From positions 122,288-165,570 of the forward strand of contig BFEA01000597.1 of the NCBI GenBank assembly GCA_003427395.1: DNA of 43,283 nt, read 5' to 3'. Both the position numbers and the translations under genes were made by a program. The DNA is from Chara braunii. Its lineage: Eukaryota; Streptophyta; Charophyceae; Charales; Characeae. Positions 1-10,980 of this stretch are shown in pieces (positions within the stretch are counted from its first letter, which is position 1; each line of letters starts with the position of its first letter). The notes under the pieces were generated by a model. It saw only the letters and a list, made by a program, of their open reading frames with translations. It ran no database searches and was not told where the DNA came from.

Positions 1-207
1 AAAGCTCGGAGGAGTGGAACCGTTTTCTCTCCCACCTCCTCATCGGTTAGGGCAGGGCGCCATCAGGGCCATGTCGTCTCGCAACTTTTTGAGTTCGTCG
101 AATACTTTGGCGAGTTGGCCAGTATGGTCCTCAAGAGCCCGGACGTCTACCAAAGCCCGGAGGAGTGGAACCGTTTTCTCTCCCACCTCCTCATCGGTTA
201 GGGCAGG
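1..207. repeat. Partial tandem duplication, 151-bp period
   Basis: Bases 1-56 repeat as 152-207 with one mismatch (position 6 against 157). The left copy is cut by the window edge, so the duplicated segment may be longer. Because 151 is not a multiple of three, the duplication shifts the reading frame of the minus-strand gag that crosses it. Confidence 0.9.
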
Positions 208-372
208 CAAGGTACAGAAAATGGCTTCATAAGCCTTCACCTTCTCCTCCCTCTCCGTCTCTTTCTCTTCCTCCTCCCTCTTCAATGCTTTTTCATAGAA
301 GAAACGGTACTGCGCTTTCTTTGCCTCAGGGGCAGCGTCCATTTGCAGCTTCCAATCTGCTGCAGATGCCAT
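40..372 (-). pseudogene. gag-like coiled-coil fragment of LTR element A
   Basis: Minus-strand reading frame of about 110 codons from the Met at 372 (starts MASAADWK). An upstream ATG at 555 is in frame, but it would translate a TC microsatellite into an Arg-Glu repeat, so 372 is the more credible start. Residues 20-50 are rich in Lys and Glu (KREEEEKETEREEK) and probably form a coiled coil, as in other charophyte-type gag proteins including the one at 23323. The frame ends at a TGA created by the 151-bp duplication; without it the frame would continue off the left edge. It lies downstream of the minus-strand LTR and primer site at 1857-3265, so it is placed as gag of that element. No zinc knuckle is present in this part. 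Confidence 0.55.
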
Positions 373-491
373 GATGGAGGGCGAAGGAATCAATACGTCT
401 CTCAAGAGAGGTCCGTACTTCCTTACTTGTCTGAGACGAACACTCCTCTTCCCTCTCCTCACTCCCTCAAGAGCAACACTCATAAACTTTT

Positions 492-494
<3 letters not shown>

Positions 495-529
<35 letters not shown>
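495..529. repeat. (TC)n microsatellite
   Basis: Uninterrupted TC dinucleotides in the leader of element A, just 5' of its gag on the minus strand. Confidence 0.95.
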
Positions 530-532
<3 letters not shown>

Positions 533-555
533 TGTGATCGTGTAGACGCAGACAT

Positions 556-1856
556 TTAATGAACCCAATGAAAGAAACAGCTTGAATCAGTCAGAAAGGA
601 AGGTAGAACTCCTAGCCGGAGCGACAATTCATTTGGACTGGAGAGCAGTCAATCAAAAAAAAGAAGATCAGAGAGATCTGATCCAGCCACACAGTCTGGA
701 CCGACTACGTATGGGGTCCTCCCAAGCCTAGCCAGACTCAACTCCGTGAAGACACAACAAATCAGATTCAAAGTGTACAGCGTAATGCAAGAGAGAATTG
801 AGTGGTGTCCAAGGTGGGAGTCAGGCGACGGATCGTGCGGTAAAGTCTGATAAAACGTCCCAGCGGAGATCCCCTCCGCAGCGAGTGTCCTGGTCCGAAA
901 GCATAAAGTCCGAGTCCCAATCAGATAGAGCAAGGTAACTGACGTCAACAGATTTGGCCTGAGGGGCCCTTCTTGTTTGGGCCCGGTCCCACTGAGTCCC
1001 AAACGGTCCCACTGGAGTTAGAACCGGGTCCTAACCAACAAGAGTTCCACAAAGACCTACTCTGTCCCTACCAAATTGAAAAACGGAATTTCGCCCCAGA
1101 AAGAACCTGTAGACTACAACCGTTCAAAATGAAATAAACAAAGCACTGTAGAGAGATATCACATGGCAAACAAGATACTCCATTCATTCACTCGTCAGGT
1201 AAGTAGGCAGTTCACACACCTCACACACAATCAAGACTATGGAGGATGGAAGAAGAACCCAGAGAAACTCAACAGGCAGTCAATTCCATGCACACACACA
1301 TGGGCACCCTGGTGGCACGACACTGACCTGAGTGGTCGGGCTCTTGAGATGAAAAAGAACTCACCCCCCTCTCACATAGTCCTCCTGACCCAATTAGCAT
1401 CCTCTACACTAGTGTCCTATCATCTAGGAGGGTCAACATCTACCCCAGAGTACAAAGCCAGAACCCCCGTCAATGTTGAAGATCAAAGCAGCAATTTACA
1501 GTCCGTAGGTGCAGATATGGCTGCCACCCTCAAGCTCGCCTGATTTGAGGGGAGCCCTAAAGTCACTCCTCGTCTTCCTTGAAGTCCAGATTCAAGTTGT
1601 AGGTGCCCTTCACTGTCGCCTCTCTCAAATTGCATCACGAAGTCACACCTTGTGTCTCGCCACCACAAACATGCACGCAAACAACCTGGCCGGGTCTAGT
1701 GTCGACCCTACACGGCCCTGACAGGTGGGAGCAACTTCCCTTAACCACGCTGCCCCACTTAACCCTAACTTCCAGCCCTAACCCTAAGTGGTTAGCCCTT
1801 ACTACTAGGGTTAGGGTTATGGCAGCAAAGTCAACTCTCGCCAGCAAGTAGAATCC
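556..1856 (-). other. Untranslated leader of LTR element A
   Basis: Stretch between the primer site and gag of element A, read on the minus strand. No conserved protein is visible in either strand; the open frames present are short and lack motifs. It contains a telomere-like cluster at 1759-1817. Confidence 0.55.
1759..1817. repeat. Telomere-like motifs in opposed orientation
   Basis: Two or three CCCTAA units (near 1760-1785) are followed about 25 bases later by two TTAGGG units (near 1806-1817), head to head. The array is too short to be a telomere; it is an interstitial motif inside an LTR-element leader. Confidence 0.6.
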
Positions 1857-1869
1857 GCTCCGATACCAA
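1857..1869 (-). other. Primer-binding site of element A
   Basis: On the minus strand TTGGTATCGGAGC directly follows the LTR end at 1870. It matches the plant initiator tRNA-Met site TGGTATCAGAGC except for one base. It fixes the direction of element A as minus. Confidence 0.85.
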
Positions 1870-3265
1870 TGTTACGATCCTGGCCAAATTCGAAGTAAAC
1901 ATTCATCTGAAAGTACAATGCCATCCAATTGCAAAAAGAAATGAATGAACTTGAGAGGAAAGAGAGGGAAAGAAGAAAAAGAAGAAGTGAGAAAGAAGAA
2001 GTGAGAAAGAAGAAGTGAGAAAGAAGAAGATGATGTACTCCAGCATAGACCAATGTCAAGGCTCTTCTTCTTCACCAACCAATCCCTTCCTCTTATCTCC
2101 TCCCTCTTATTCAAACAAGAAATAACAATAATAATGTTGAATGACTCAACCAGAATCAATGTCCGAATCCCACTTCTACTGCAGACACAAGATGAGGTCC
2201 ACCATAGCCATGGCAACCCTTCCTCTTCCTCTACATACAGGGCGAGGCTATGGTGGACTACTGAGGCTTCAGCCTCCTATCCAAAGGACAACCCCAAGCA
2301 GCTATGCCGCTGCCCCACTTCAAGGTCGTCACCATGCAGCTATGCCACTGCCCACTCAGCCACCATGCCTGACTCTGTCCCGAGCTTCCTTGATGCGGCA
2401 CTAGCCCAACGGGGGCCTTCCTGGTGTAGCGCCTAGCAAGGAGATGAAGATGGTGTCTACAATAGCCAGGTAAGTGCCTCGCCACTCTCCTCCTTGGTCC
2501 CCTTCTCCCTCCTCCTCCTACCTGTAGAGCTCCACCATAGCCGAGGTGGAAGCTCCCGGCTTCTTCCTCCCAGCAACGTTGTAGTACCCAGTGCTACTCC
2601 AGCCAGCGCTCCAGCAGCTTGTCGCCAAACTTGCACACTGAAGAATGAGGCTGGGCTCTCCGCCCGGCCTCTTGATATAGCGGCCTGCTTGCCTCGTGGG
2701 CGTGACTTCCAGACCGCTCGGCCTCTCGAAGCAACCGGTACTTCCTCCGTTTCGGAGGGAAACATCATTGTAGACCCTGATATTACCCGTACAGGCTCTA
2801 GACTCAGACTGGTTGGACTGGTACCGACCTAGACCTACCCTGCCGCTACTGNACTCTAAAAATGCCAACTTTGTCTTCTTCTGCTCGGCCTCCGGTACCC
2901 CTTCAAGCCAACTGCAGTGGGGTGCAGTTTCGGCGTACCTGCGTACTTGAGTGTTTTTCCGCTATCCCAAGGGCCGCGGGGCCTCTAGCTTCGTCACTTG
3001 AGTGTTTTTCCCTGCTACAACCCTCAATGCCACGGCCACATGTAAGTACCGGCCCTACGGGCCTGCCAAACAAACAAGTACCCTTGCGGGTCACACACAC
3101 TCATACCGACAAGCACTCAGACAGGCACGTAGGTCACAAGTACGCACACACAGACAGACTTAGAAAACACAACAGAATGCGAGAATCTCAACAATGCATC
3201 CATTCCATCAGCAGAACTTCAGAAATCAGCAGTGTTCTCAGTCTGTGTTATGACGGGTCATTACA
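1870..3265 (-). mobile_element. 5' LTR of element A (about 1.4 kb)
   Basis: On the minus strand it begins TGTAATGACCC and ends CGTAACA, followed at once by a primer site, so it is a 5' LTR. A second copy in the opposite direction lies at 37973-39276. The right flank (3266 on) is family C chromodomain sequence that aligns with 18001 on, so element A inserted into a family C element. The matching 3' LTR lies beyond the left edge. There is one ambiguous base at 2852. Open frames within are short and unconserved. Confidence 0.85.
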
Positions 3266-3598
3266 CTTTTAAAGAAACAAATCAGTTTCCCTCTCGGCGC
3301 TCAATGCTGCCCCCAACCATGGACGGAGAAGTGGATATCGATGATATCGTGGACCACAGGGAGCTGTCAGCGCCAAGACCAACAGGCACTGGACGTCCAC
3401 CGAAACCGAAGCTGCAGTACCGCGTTCCGTTCCGGCATCACACTGATCCGAAGGAGGACCGCTGGTTCACCAGGGAGGAACTCATGCAGACCGCTCGGCA
3501 AGTTGTAGCCCACTACGAGAGATCTTTGCAGAAAGGAAAGCGCCCTATGGTTGAAGATTGAGCTTCTCAGAGGACTGTTGAAGCTAAGGAGGAGGGAA
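3266..3598 (+). pseudogene. C-terminal end of family C gypsy pol, chromodomain-like
   Basis: About 98 codons closely match the end of the family C polyprotein at 18001-18300, starting at the same place in the FKET..QFPSRRS segment and ending with TGA at 3559. The region holds a divergent chromodomain-like tail (VDIDDIVDHRE, then QYRV, then DRWFTREEL). Integrase and the rest are missing because element A is inserted here. A purine-rich tract (AAGGAGGAGGGAA) before 3599 is the polypurine tract. Where the copy at 18146 and 18206 has TAG, this copy has CAG and GAG. Confidence 0.8.
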
Positions 3599-3886
3599 TG
3601 CGAGGCCACTGCGTCTATGAGCCCCATTCGGCCCCTTTTTGAAGCCTGTCGGCCGCCCTAAGTGAAGGCAGGCTCGACGAGGCCCTCAGGGCTTTATTTC
3701 GGCCACTGCGCAACTAAGGAAATTCAGGCAGTTGCGCAACGCCAGTTGGTTGAGAGAACCCAGGCCCTGGGCCGCCTGTGTGAATGTATGCAAAGCAGGC
3801 CCTGGGCTGGATACGGGGACTGGGCCAAAGGCAGTTGGGTGCATACAACCACCTCAGGCCCCAGGCCTGTTGTCAGTGGGCTGAGG
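3599..3886 (+). mobile_element. Truncated 3' LTR of family C
   Basis: Begins TGCGAGGCC after the polypurine tract and follows the LTR at 18330 closely for about 285 bases. It stops near 3886, where minus-strand chromovirus D begins. The end is a breakpoint and not a natural LTR end. Confidence 0.75.
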
Positions 3887-4362
3887 AGGAGCAGTGAACC
3901 CAGCACAACGAGCACGGTCATAGGCTTGCACCAACATGCGAGCGTGCTGCAAGTGCTCAAGGGGCTTCCAGGTAGCCTCCTCATCAGGGTAACCCTTCCA
4001 ACGTACGAGATACTTGACGTGAGGAGGGTTGTCGTCGGTGACCCGGCGACCAATGATGTCGGAAACGAGGAACTCCTCGTGGCCATCCACCATGATGGGT
4101 GGAGGGCGCTCGTATGGTCGTCCAGCGAAACGCTCAGACGGTCTGCGATAAGGACGCAGTAACGAGACTTGGTAGACATCGTGCAAACGAGCCTGGCGTA
4201 GGTAGTCGGGCAGCTTCACACGGAAGCTGACCGGGCTAGAAGACGTATCAGAACCGACGGCCTAGAGGATGCGGCATGGGCCAAAGAAGCGACGCCGAAA
4301 CTTGCGAAGCGTGTCCGCTTCGAGCTGTAAGTGGCGGGTGTCGATAAGCACATCATCACCGA
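3887..4362 (-). pseudogene. Integrase C-terminus and chromodomain of element D
   Basis: Read on the minus strand, a GPY/F-like segment (FKVGDDVLIDTRHL, then KFRRRFFGPCRIL) leads into a chromodomain with VSDIIGRRV, YLVRWKGYPDEEATWKP and LEHLQHA. The aromatic residues expected to bind a methylated histone tail are present (Y and W of the YLVRWKGY block). In chromoviruses this domain directs integration to marked chromatin. A one-base frameshift near 4365 separates it from the integrase core, and a TAG at 4262-4264 replaces a probable CAG. The natural stop is lost at the truncation. Confidence 0.85.
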
Positions 4363-5612
4363 CTTTGAATGCGGTTCGCACGTGCTGCCATGCGAGTCTG
4401 GGAAGCGGCTATGTGCTCATGTGCGGTCTTCATTATCGACGTCATGTGTGCAACCCAATCATCCAGCGCGGGACAACTCGTGTTGGGGTGCATCTGTGAT
4501 GGTCGAAGGAAGTCCGCGGGAACACGAGGGTGATAGCCGAGATCGCAATAGTAAGGCGACATCCCCGTGGCTGGCGAGACGGCGTGGTTGTAGGCTATCT
4601 CCGAGTGGGCAAGATGGAGATCCCACTGCTGGTCGTCACGAACAATCTTTCATAGAATATCTCCGAGAGTTCTGTTTGTGATCTCGGTCTGACCATTAGT
4701 CTGGGGATGGTAAGACGAGGAGAAGCGGAGCTGAGTGTCGTACACCTCGTGGAACCGTCGCCAGAATCGACTGGTAAAGTGCGGGTCACGGTCAGATATG
4801 ATGCTCAAAGGTAAGCCGTGGTCACGCACGACTCGGTCAAACATGATGTCGGCGACCTCACGTGCACTGATGGCATAGCGGCACGGAACAAAGCATGCAC
4901 GTTTCGTGAAGTGGTCGACGATGACCAGAATAGCATTATGACCGTGAGGGGTCGGAAGACGAAGAGGACCGATAAAGTCCATCGAGATGGACTGCCAACG
5001 ACCCTCGGGTATAGGAAGAGGCTGAAGCAAACCAGAAGGCAAGTGGTTCGCAATGTTCACCTCCTAACAGGTGGGACACTCTGCGCCTTAGTCCTTCACA
5101 AAGTCCTTGCGCTTCGGCCAGACGTACAGGCGGCTCACACGAGCCAACGTCTTGTGGAAGCCCATATAACCGGCTGCTGCCTGGTCATGGAACTCTGCTA
5201 CTGCTCGGACACGTAGCTGTCCAGTGGAGGGAACGCAAATACGGGGCTCTCTGGTGCCCTGTGAACTGTGCAAGTACACGAGACCGTTGTCCCCGAGAGA
5301 GTAGTTTGGGACGGTCTTGCAACTCCAAAGGGTCGCGTGGATGTCGCGATAGTCGGGGCAGTGGTGGTACTGAGTGCGAAACTCCTCGATCATCGAGTGG
5401 TGGATGGTGGTGATCGAGATGGAAGAGAGCTGGATCTGCTCCTGGTCGTGGTCAGGGCGACGGGATAAGGCATCTGCGACCCGATTAGTCTCACCCTTGA
5501 TGTGCTCGGTGGTGAAACTAAACTCGGATAGATCGCGCCACCAGCAAGCCTGTCGGGGAGTGGGCTTCGGTTTTGTCAGAAAAGCCTGGATAACAGAGTT
5601 GTACGTGCGCAC
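4356..5612 (-). pseudogene. Integrase of element D (H2C2 zinc finger and DDE core)
   Basis: The frame begins in the RNase H tail (FTTEHIKGETNRVADALSRRP), then a zinc-binding HHCC segment with H in the FHDQAAAGYMGFHK region and the CPTC pair near 5070. The catalytic core shows all three acidic residues: SMDFIGPL, SDRDPHF and the E of NGQTEITNRT. Interruptions in one frame are TAA 5088-5090, TAG 5064-5066 (in place of a probable CAG) and TGA 4650-4652 (in place of a probable CGA). The enzyme would join element cDNA to host DNA; here it is broken. Confidence 0.85.
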
Positions 5613-6272
5613 CGTGAATGGTGCCCCGTGCAGGTAGTGACGCTAGTGTCGAGCGGCATAAACTACTGCGAGAACCTCACGTTCATCAACGGTGTAGTTT
5701 ATCTCGGTAGGCAAGAGCTGATGGGAGTAGAAGGCTATCGGACAATCACCTGAGCGAGACTCGACAGTTCCGTCCTCGGCGATGGTAGGAGAATAGTCAA
5801 TAGAAGGCTTGTCTGTAGCTGGACGAGTAGGCGTCAGTCGGGAAGTAGTGGTAGGGGTAGGTGGTGGGAAGCAAGGGATACGAGGATGAGAGGAATCAAG
5901 AGAGGAGGGGAAAACCTGAGAAAGCATTGCTCCTACAACAAAGTCTGACGCATCGGTGGTAAGGATAAAAGGGTGGTCAAAATCGGGTAGGTGAAGAACC
6001 AGTGCGCATGTCATCGCCTTCTTGAGGGCGCGGAAGGCGTCCTTGTGGAGGGGTGTCCAAGCCCAGGGTGGGTTCTTCCGGAGGAGGGTGGAGGTAAGGA
6101 CGTAGGAATACCTAGCGTATCCCTGAATGAAATTACTATAATAGCTTGTCAGGCCTAGGAAGCTGCGAAGCTGCTTGGCGGATGTGGGAGCGGGCCACTC
6201 CGCAATAACACTGATCTTCGCGTCGTCCATGTGGAGACCCTGGTCAGACACGTAGTGTCCTAAGAAATCCAC
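5613..6272 (-). pseudogene. RNase H region of element D
   Basis: Follows RT with the connection motif FLGLTSYYSNFI, then the RNase H motif TTDASDFVVGAMLSQ, and later PIAFYSHQLLP and DEREVLAVVYA. Between the first and second motifs is an insertion of about 50 residues rich in Pro, Ser and Thr that related enzymes lack. The frame is cut by TAG at 5643-5645, where relatives have Trp, and joins RT across a one-base deletion near 6290. Confidence 0.8.
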
Positions 6273-7265
6273 TTTGTGTTGCGCAAAGCGACATTACTCA
6301 GCTTGGCGTAAAAGCTATGTCTGCGCAAGTGGTCAAGGACGTCGCGGAGGTGTCTGAGGTGCTCCTCAAGGGTACGACTGTAGACCAGGATATCGTCGAG
6401 GTAGACGAGAACGTACTGCTCCAGGATGTCCCTGAAGATATCGTTCATCGCCCTCTGGAAGGTAGCGGGTGTGTTGCTGAGGCCGAATGGCATCACCGTG
6501 AACTCGTAGTGGCTGAAGCGCGATCGGAACGTTGTCGTCGGTTGGTCGGCTGCAGCGCCGCGGATCTGATGGTAACCGCTACGAAGATCAATCTTCGTAA
6601 AGAAGCGGTTGCCTGCTAGGCGGTCGAACAGCTCGTCGAAACGAGGCATGGGGTAGCTGTTCTTAACCGTGTTGTGGTTGAGACCGCGATAGTCGATGGA
6701 GAGACGGAGAGAGAGCTCCATCTGCTTTGCGAGCAAAGAGGACGGGTGCACCCCATGGGGAGTTGCTGGGTTTAATGAAACCCAGTCTCAGGAGCTCCTC
6801 AAGCTGACGCTCGAGTTCGGTGGCCTCGGGGATCGAGAGTCTGTAGGGTGCCTGGTCGTGAACACGATAGTCAGGCACAAGCTGGATGGAGTGCTCGACG
6901 TCGAGCATCGGTGGGATGCTGGCGCACGAGAACGACGAGGGGAAAACGTCATGGTACTCTCGAATGAGGTCACAGACTGCGGGCTCCAGGTCAGCTGTAT
7001 ATCGTGCGAGTTCCTCAGCGTCAGCGTCAGCTCGTGACGGAGGGGTGGACTCGACGGACGGCGGAGGGTGGGAAGTAGAGATGGGAGCCATGGAGATGGA
7101 AGGAGGATTTGGCTCCAGAGGGATGAGCTTGACGTCGGGACAGGGTGGATCATAGTGTAAGAGATCGGTCACGTCCACCATAAAGAAGGTGGCGTCGTTC
7201 TGTCGGATGAAGTGGGCGAACTGTCGAGGCGAGGTGACGGTGATAGAAGGGGATGGTGTGGGCAC
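6260..7265 (-). pseudogene. Reverse transcriptase of element D
   Basis: A linker with YHDVFPSSF leads to the RT domain: LGFIKPSNSPWGAPVLF, then LSIDYRGLN, TKIDLRSGYHQI (catalytic Asp), VMPFGLSNTPATFQ and the YLDD box in LVYLDDILVYS. All core residues are visible. Two frameshifts break it: one in a CTCTCTCTCC run near 6715 (short-repeat slippage) and a single-base loss near 6290. The protease frame upstream is the same frame and is separated by one TAA just before 7266. Confidence 0.88.
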
Positions 7266-7271
7266 GGAGGG

Positions 7272-7835
7272 TTATGGGGGAGGAGGATCAGGGTGTGGTG
7301 TCGCAGTGGTACCTATGAAAGGTACGCGATATGTTTGTCCACACTTCGTTTTGAGAACGAGAGTGTTGGTTGCCCAATCGGCCTCGGTGCTGCGGAACCG
7401 ACGAGACCTTAGAGTGCCGAGAATGAAGTCGTACCCTATCTCCATCACATCGAAATGTGCAGAGGAGCGGTGGCGATGAGACGCCGGGGAACGATCAGTC
7501 GACTCGAGAGTGAGGAAGAAAGCGAGGTCGGTGACCGTCTGATCGAAGAAGCGCTGGGTCTTGTCATCCCCTAGGGTAACGGAGATGGGAGTTGGAGACC
7601 CTGTCGTGGGTAAGCGGGCTTCTTTCACCACGCGTGGGTGAATGAAGTCGCCCTGAGAACCGGAATCCCACAGCGCTGAGTACACCCTCGTGGAGGTCCC
7701 GAGTCGTAGTGGGATGATCGGGAGGGTGCGATCAGGGTCAGAGAGGATGGCGAGAAGGCGACGCAGTGCAGCGACATGGAGGGTGAGTCGCTCTTGACGA
7801 GCCTGGAGCATGTTGAAGTCCAGAAGAGATGACAC
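7272..7835 (-). pseudogene. Retropepsin-like protease of element D
   Basis: Frame of 187 codons with the aspartic protease active site as ALWDSGSQGDFI and a downstream YDFILGTLRSRRF block that corresponds to the usual hydrophobic ILG segment. The usual DTG/DSG triad is present as DSG. It runs in the same frame as the RT behind it, as in a single gag-pol polyprotein, interrupted by TAA at 7272-7274. Confidence 0.75.
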
Positions 7836-8661
7836 AACGTCCTCGCGAGTAGCGAGCTGCTCGCTACAACAGGCTGAGCGAATGGCTCGACGCGTCGGTA
7901 GTCGCGGCGGGGAAGGAGGGGAGACGGTGGTCTGCGGAGGCGCAGACGGTACTGCGACAAAGGGCTAAGTGCACTCTGTCGGGTCCTACGAGACCTCAAC
8001 TCCAGTAGCGAGAGGGAGCAACGACGACGGGGATGTCGGGAAGCCGACTACTCAGGGGGGCGCAGGTGTACACTGCACAGTGGTTAGGAGGCGCCGCGGG
8101 GATGAGAGGCGTCGGGGGGGGACTGAGCACGACGCTGGCGGGAAAAGTCAGCGTAGTGGCGGTCGAGGGCGGTAGTGTAAGGGCAGCGCGAGGAGGTATG
8201 ACCATCCAAGCAGCAGCGCAAACACCCACGCCAGCCCAAAATGGTCGCGCGCTCCTCGACGGAAAGGACACCGCGAGGAGGGATAAAGCCCTAGGGAGGT
8301 CCTGTTGAGGGACCTCGGGGGGCGCGCCAGCGTGACCGGGGCGGCTGCGTGCTCGGGAGAGGGCGAAGAGGATGAGCTGGAGGCGCTCAACCATAGGAAG
8401 AGTAGAGTCCTCCAGGTGGTGGTGGACGGCCTCGCCGAGGTTGAGGTCGTCGCTATGGTCACCCTCTGGCGACAGCGGAGCACCAACGTCCTGCTTACCA
8501 TACTCGAGCGCGCTGAAGCGGCGCGAGAAGTGGCGGCCCTGCTGCGCGGAACGGCGGGGGCGACCACAAAAGGGGGAACGACGTTGGGAAGTGTCGTGAG
8601 AGGAGGAGGAGGTGTAGCCTGTGCGCTGAGGCTGGGAGGAGGAGGCGGGGTGAAGACGGGC
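7836..8661 (-). other. gag C-terminal / linker region of element D
   Basis: Between the gag core and the protease the minus strand is open but low in complexity, rich in Pro, Arg, Ala and Ser. No clear CCHC zinc knuckle is seen in any frame, so the nucleocapsid part is either missing or too decayed to see. A TGA at 8662-8664 separates it from the gag core. Confidence 0.45.
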
Positions 8662-10129
8662 TCACATCTGCTGATGGTCCCTGGCGGCCTCGTAAGCCTG
8701 CGAGGCCGATGAGAACTCGTACCGCCATAGCTCGGAGCGGTACTCAAGCGGAAGGCTGGCCAAGAAATGATCGATAAGGGCAGCCTCGGGGAGGAACGCC
8801 ACGTCACAAATGAGGTGGGCGTCCTGAAAGACCTGGATGTGGGCGATCCAGAGTGGCAGCGCCACCAAAGCCGGACCAACGTGTAGTGACGACACGCTCG
8901 AACGTGTCAGTCACGTCGTATCGGGCTCCGAAACGATCCTCGAGGAATGCCTGGAAATCCATGAAGGTCGGAGTCCAACCCTCACGAAGGGAGTAAGCGT
9001 AGAAATCATCCCAGGCGTCGAAAGGACCGCCACGCAGGCGTGTGGAGAGGTGACCCACCCACGTGTCGGGTGTGGCGCCCATGGGCTGGAGCAAGCGGGT
9101 GCCACATTGCAACCACCGAGACACGTGTATGCCTGTACCGTCATACAGGGCAATGTCCGACAAGCGGACGAGTGGTGCGCCACCGTTTTGGCGACGAGGG
9201 GATCGAGGAGCAGAGGCCTGTGCCACGGGTGAGTAAGTCAGCGCAGGTCCTGGAGAAAGGGGCGTTGCTGACTGTGCGCCCGGGCCGCATGGGGGAGCGG
9301 CGGGGGCAACTGCGGCAGGCTGCGAGGGAGCTGCGGTAGAAGAGGTCGCAGCAACCGCGGAAGTAGGAAGAAGGTAGGATGAAGCTGGATAGGGTGCAGG
9401 GCGCGGGAAGCGAGCCTGCATGGGAGGAAGAGTAGAGGAGGTAGGGGGTGCGCTCGAGGGTGCGGCCACCTGTGAGGGTGGGGGTGGCTGAAGGCGTAAG
9501 AGGGCGAGGTCGGCCCGGAGCTGGGCAATCTCGTCCGCAAGACCTCGAATGTAGGTCGAGCGAGGAGTGGCAGGAGGAAGAGTGGAGGAAGTGGACGCAC
9601 AAGCGGTGCGGGGCATCCCAGAGGGGGGAGAGTTAGGTGGCGCTGCGGTCGTGCGAAGGGAAGGGAGAAGCGGGGCACCCGGAAAAGCTGAGACCATGGT
9701 AGCGGGTTGTGGTCCCGTGGCCGTCATGACCGGAATCTGGGCGGGTGCGCCCGTGGACTGAGGGAGGGCCTGGCTCGTGGCGGCCGTCGTGCTAGGGGCG
9801 TGGACAGTCACCAAGATGGCTGGTTCGGGGGCAGCGAAGGAGGAAGCTCCGCCGTGGCCACCCTGTCGGAAGACGGGGGACCCGGACTGGGAGCGAGGAG
9901 ATGAAGGACATGCAGCGTCCTAGAGTTGCTGCATGCAGGCGGCAAGGGTCGCCACCTGCGCCTGTAAGGGCGCGAGGGTCGCGAGTTGCACCTGGATGGG
10001 CGCAAGGAGGGAGGTGAGGAGGGTGTGGAGATCCCCCTTGGGCTGGTGGCCCTGGTCCGTCGGCACAGGTGTGGAGCCCTGTGTCGTGGTCGTCGCCGCG
10101 TCGTCGGCGTGTGACACACCGTCGGCCAT
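8662..10129 (-). pseudogene. gag of element D
   Basis: Starts at the Met in HLPMADGVSHADD (10129); the frame is open further upstream but without another credible ATG. The N-terminal third is Pro, Thr and Ala rich with a heptad-like segment (LLTSLLAPIQVQLATLAPLQAQV). The retrotransposon gag core follows: ALYDGTGIHVSRWL, DTWVGHLSTRL, FDAWDDFYAYSL, FLEDRFGARYDVTD, then after a frameshift near 8890 VFQDAHLICDVAFL and LASLPLEYRSELWRYE. A TAG at 9920-9922 interrupts the frame. Gag would build the cytoplasmic particle in which reverse transcription takes place. Confidence 0.75.
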
Positions 10130-10315
10130 GGGGAGGTGACGGGCCGGACTGGAGGGGGCCAGGAGAGGTTCGCGTGAGCGGAGGGCGTAGGGGGGGGGTC
10201 CGCGATAGAAGGCGGCGGACGGCGCTAGCAAGGCTGGCGCGGGCGACGTCAAAGGGGGAGGGGTGGTTTGGGTCCAGGGTGCCCGAATAGGAAGGGGAGT
10301 AGGGGGGGGTTTGAA

Positions 10316-10367
10316 GAACCCTAAACCCTAGAAAAACCCTAACCGGACTTTGAGTGGTTAGGGTACG
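10316..10367. repeat. CCCTAAA motifs and a reversed copy in the leader of element D
   Basis: Two spaced CCCTAAA-like units and one CCCTAACC, followed by GGTTAGGG on the other strand about 25 bases later. The layout is close to that at 1759-1817 in the leader of an unrelated element. Confidence 0.55.
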
Positions 10368-10543
10368 GTGCCGGTGACCTAATCAAGAAAATAAAATAGC
10401 AAGCATAGGGGGGGGGGAGGCGGGAGAAAAATAAATAAACAGTGAGATTTCGAGAGAAAATAAAAATAAATAAGGAAATAAATAAATAATAAAAATAATT
10501 AAAGAAATAAGTAAAAAGATGTGAAGAGAACAAACAATATTTA

Positions 10544-10905
10544 TTTTTTAAAAATTTTCGGCAACATTTCCTTACCCCCCATGTGGTCAAGAATGTGCCA
10601 AGGGGAAAGGAGAGACCAAGGTGAGCACACTAGGTTTCAAGATGCCGCAAATAAAAAAGAGAAATTTCAGAAAATAAATAAAGAAATAATAAATAAAGAA
10701 ATAAAAAAATATAAATAAATAAATAAGTGGATGAGGAAGGGGAGAGAAATGGAGTATCTGATTTTTCAAAAATTTTGGCAGCATTTCGTTACCCCCATGG
10801 GGTCAAAGTGTGCCGAAAAAGACTAAGTAAGAGAAAATCAGAAAATTTTGGCGGCACTTCGTTACCCCCACGGGGTCAAAACGTGTGCTGAAAGCAAGAA
10901 AGACT
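10544..10905. repeat. Three diverged copies of a 50-70 bp unit
   Basis: The unit (A)AAATTTTNGGC, then CATTTCNTTACCCCC and GGGGTCAA, with a following GTGTGCCGAA-like tail, occurs near 10549, 10770 and 10842. It is separated by A-rich AAATAAAT tracts. It lies in the leader of element D. Confidence 0.7.
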
Positions 10906-10980
10906 AACACCTAATCAGATTTAGGGTTGCCGCAAAGAAAATCGAATTTTCAGAATAAATACAAAAATTAATAAAATAAA

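Noticed and set aside
1163-1543. 126-codon plus-strand frame in the leader of element A
   Set aside because: No motif, opposite to the element's coding direction, no copy elsewhere in the window.
8148-8879. 243-codon minus-strand frame in element D
   Set aside because: Pro/Arg/Ser-rich shadow frame; the gag core motifs are in another frame over the same bases.
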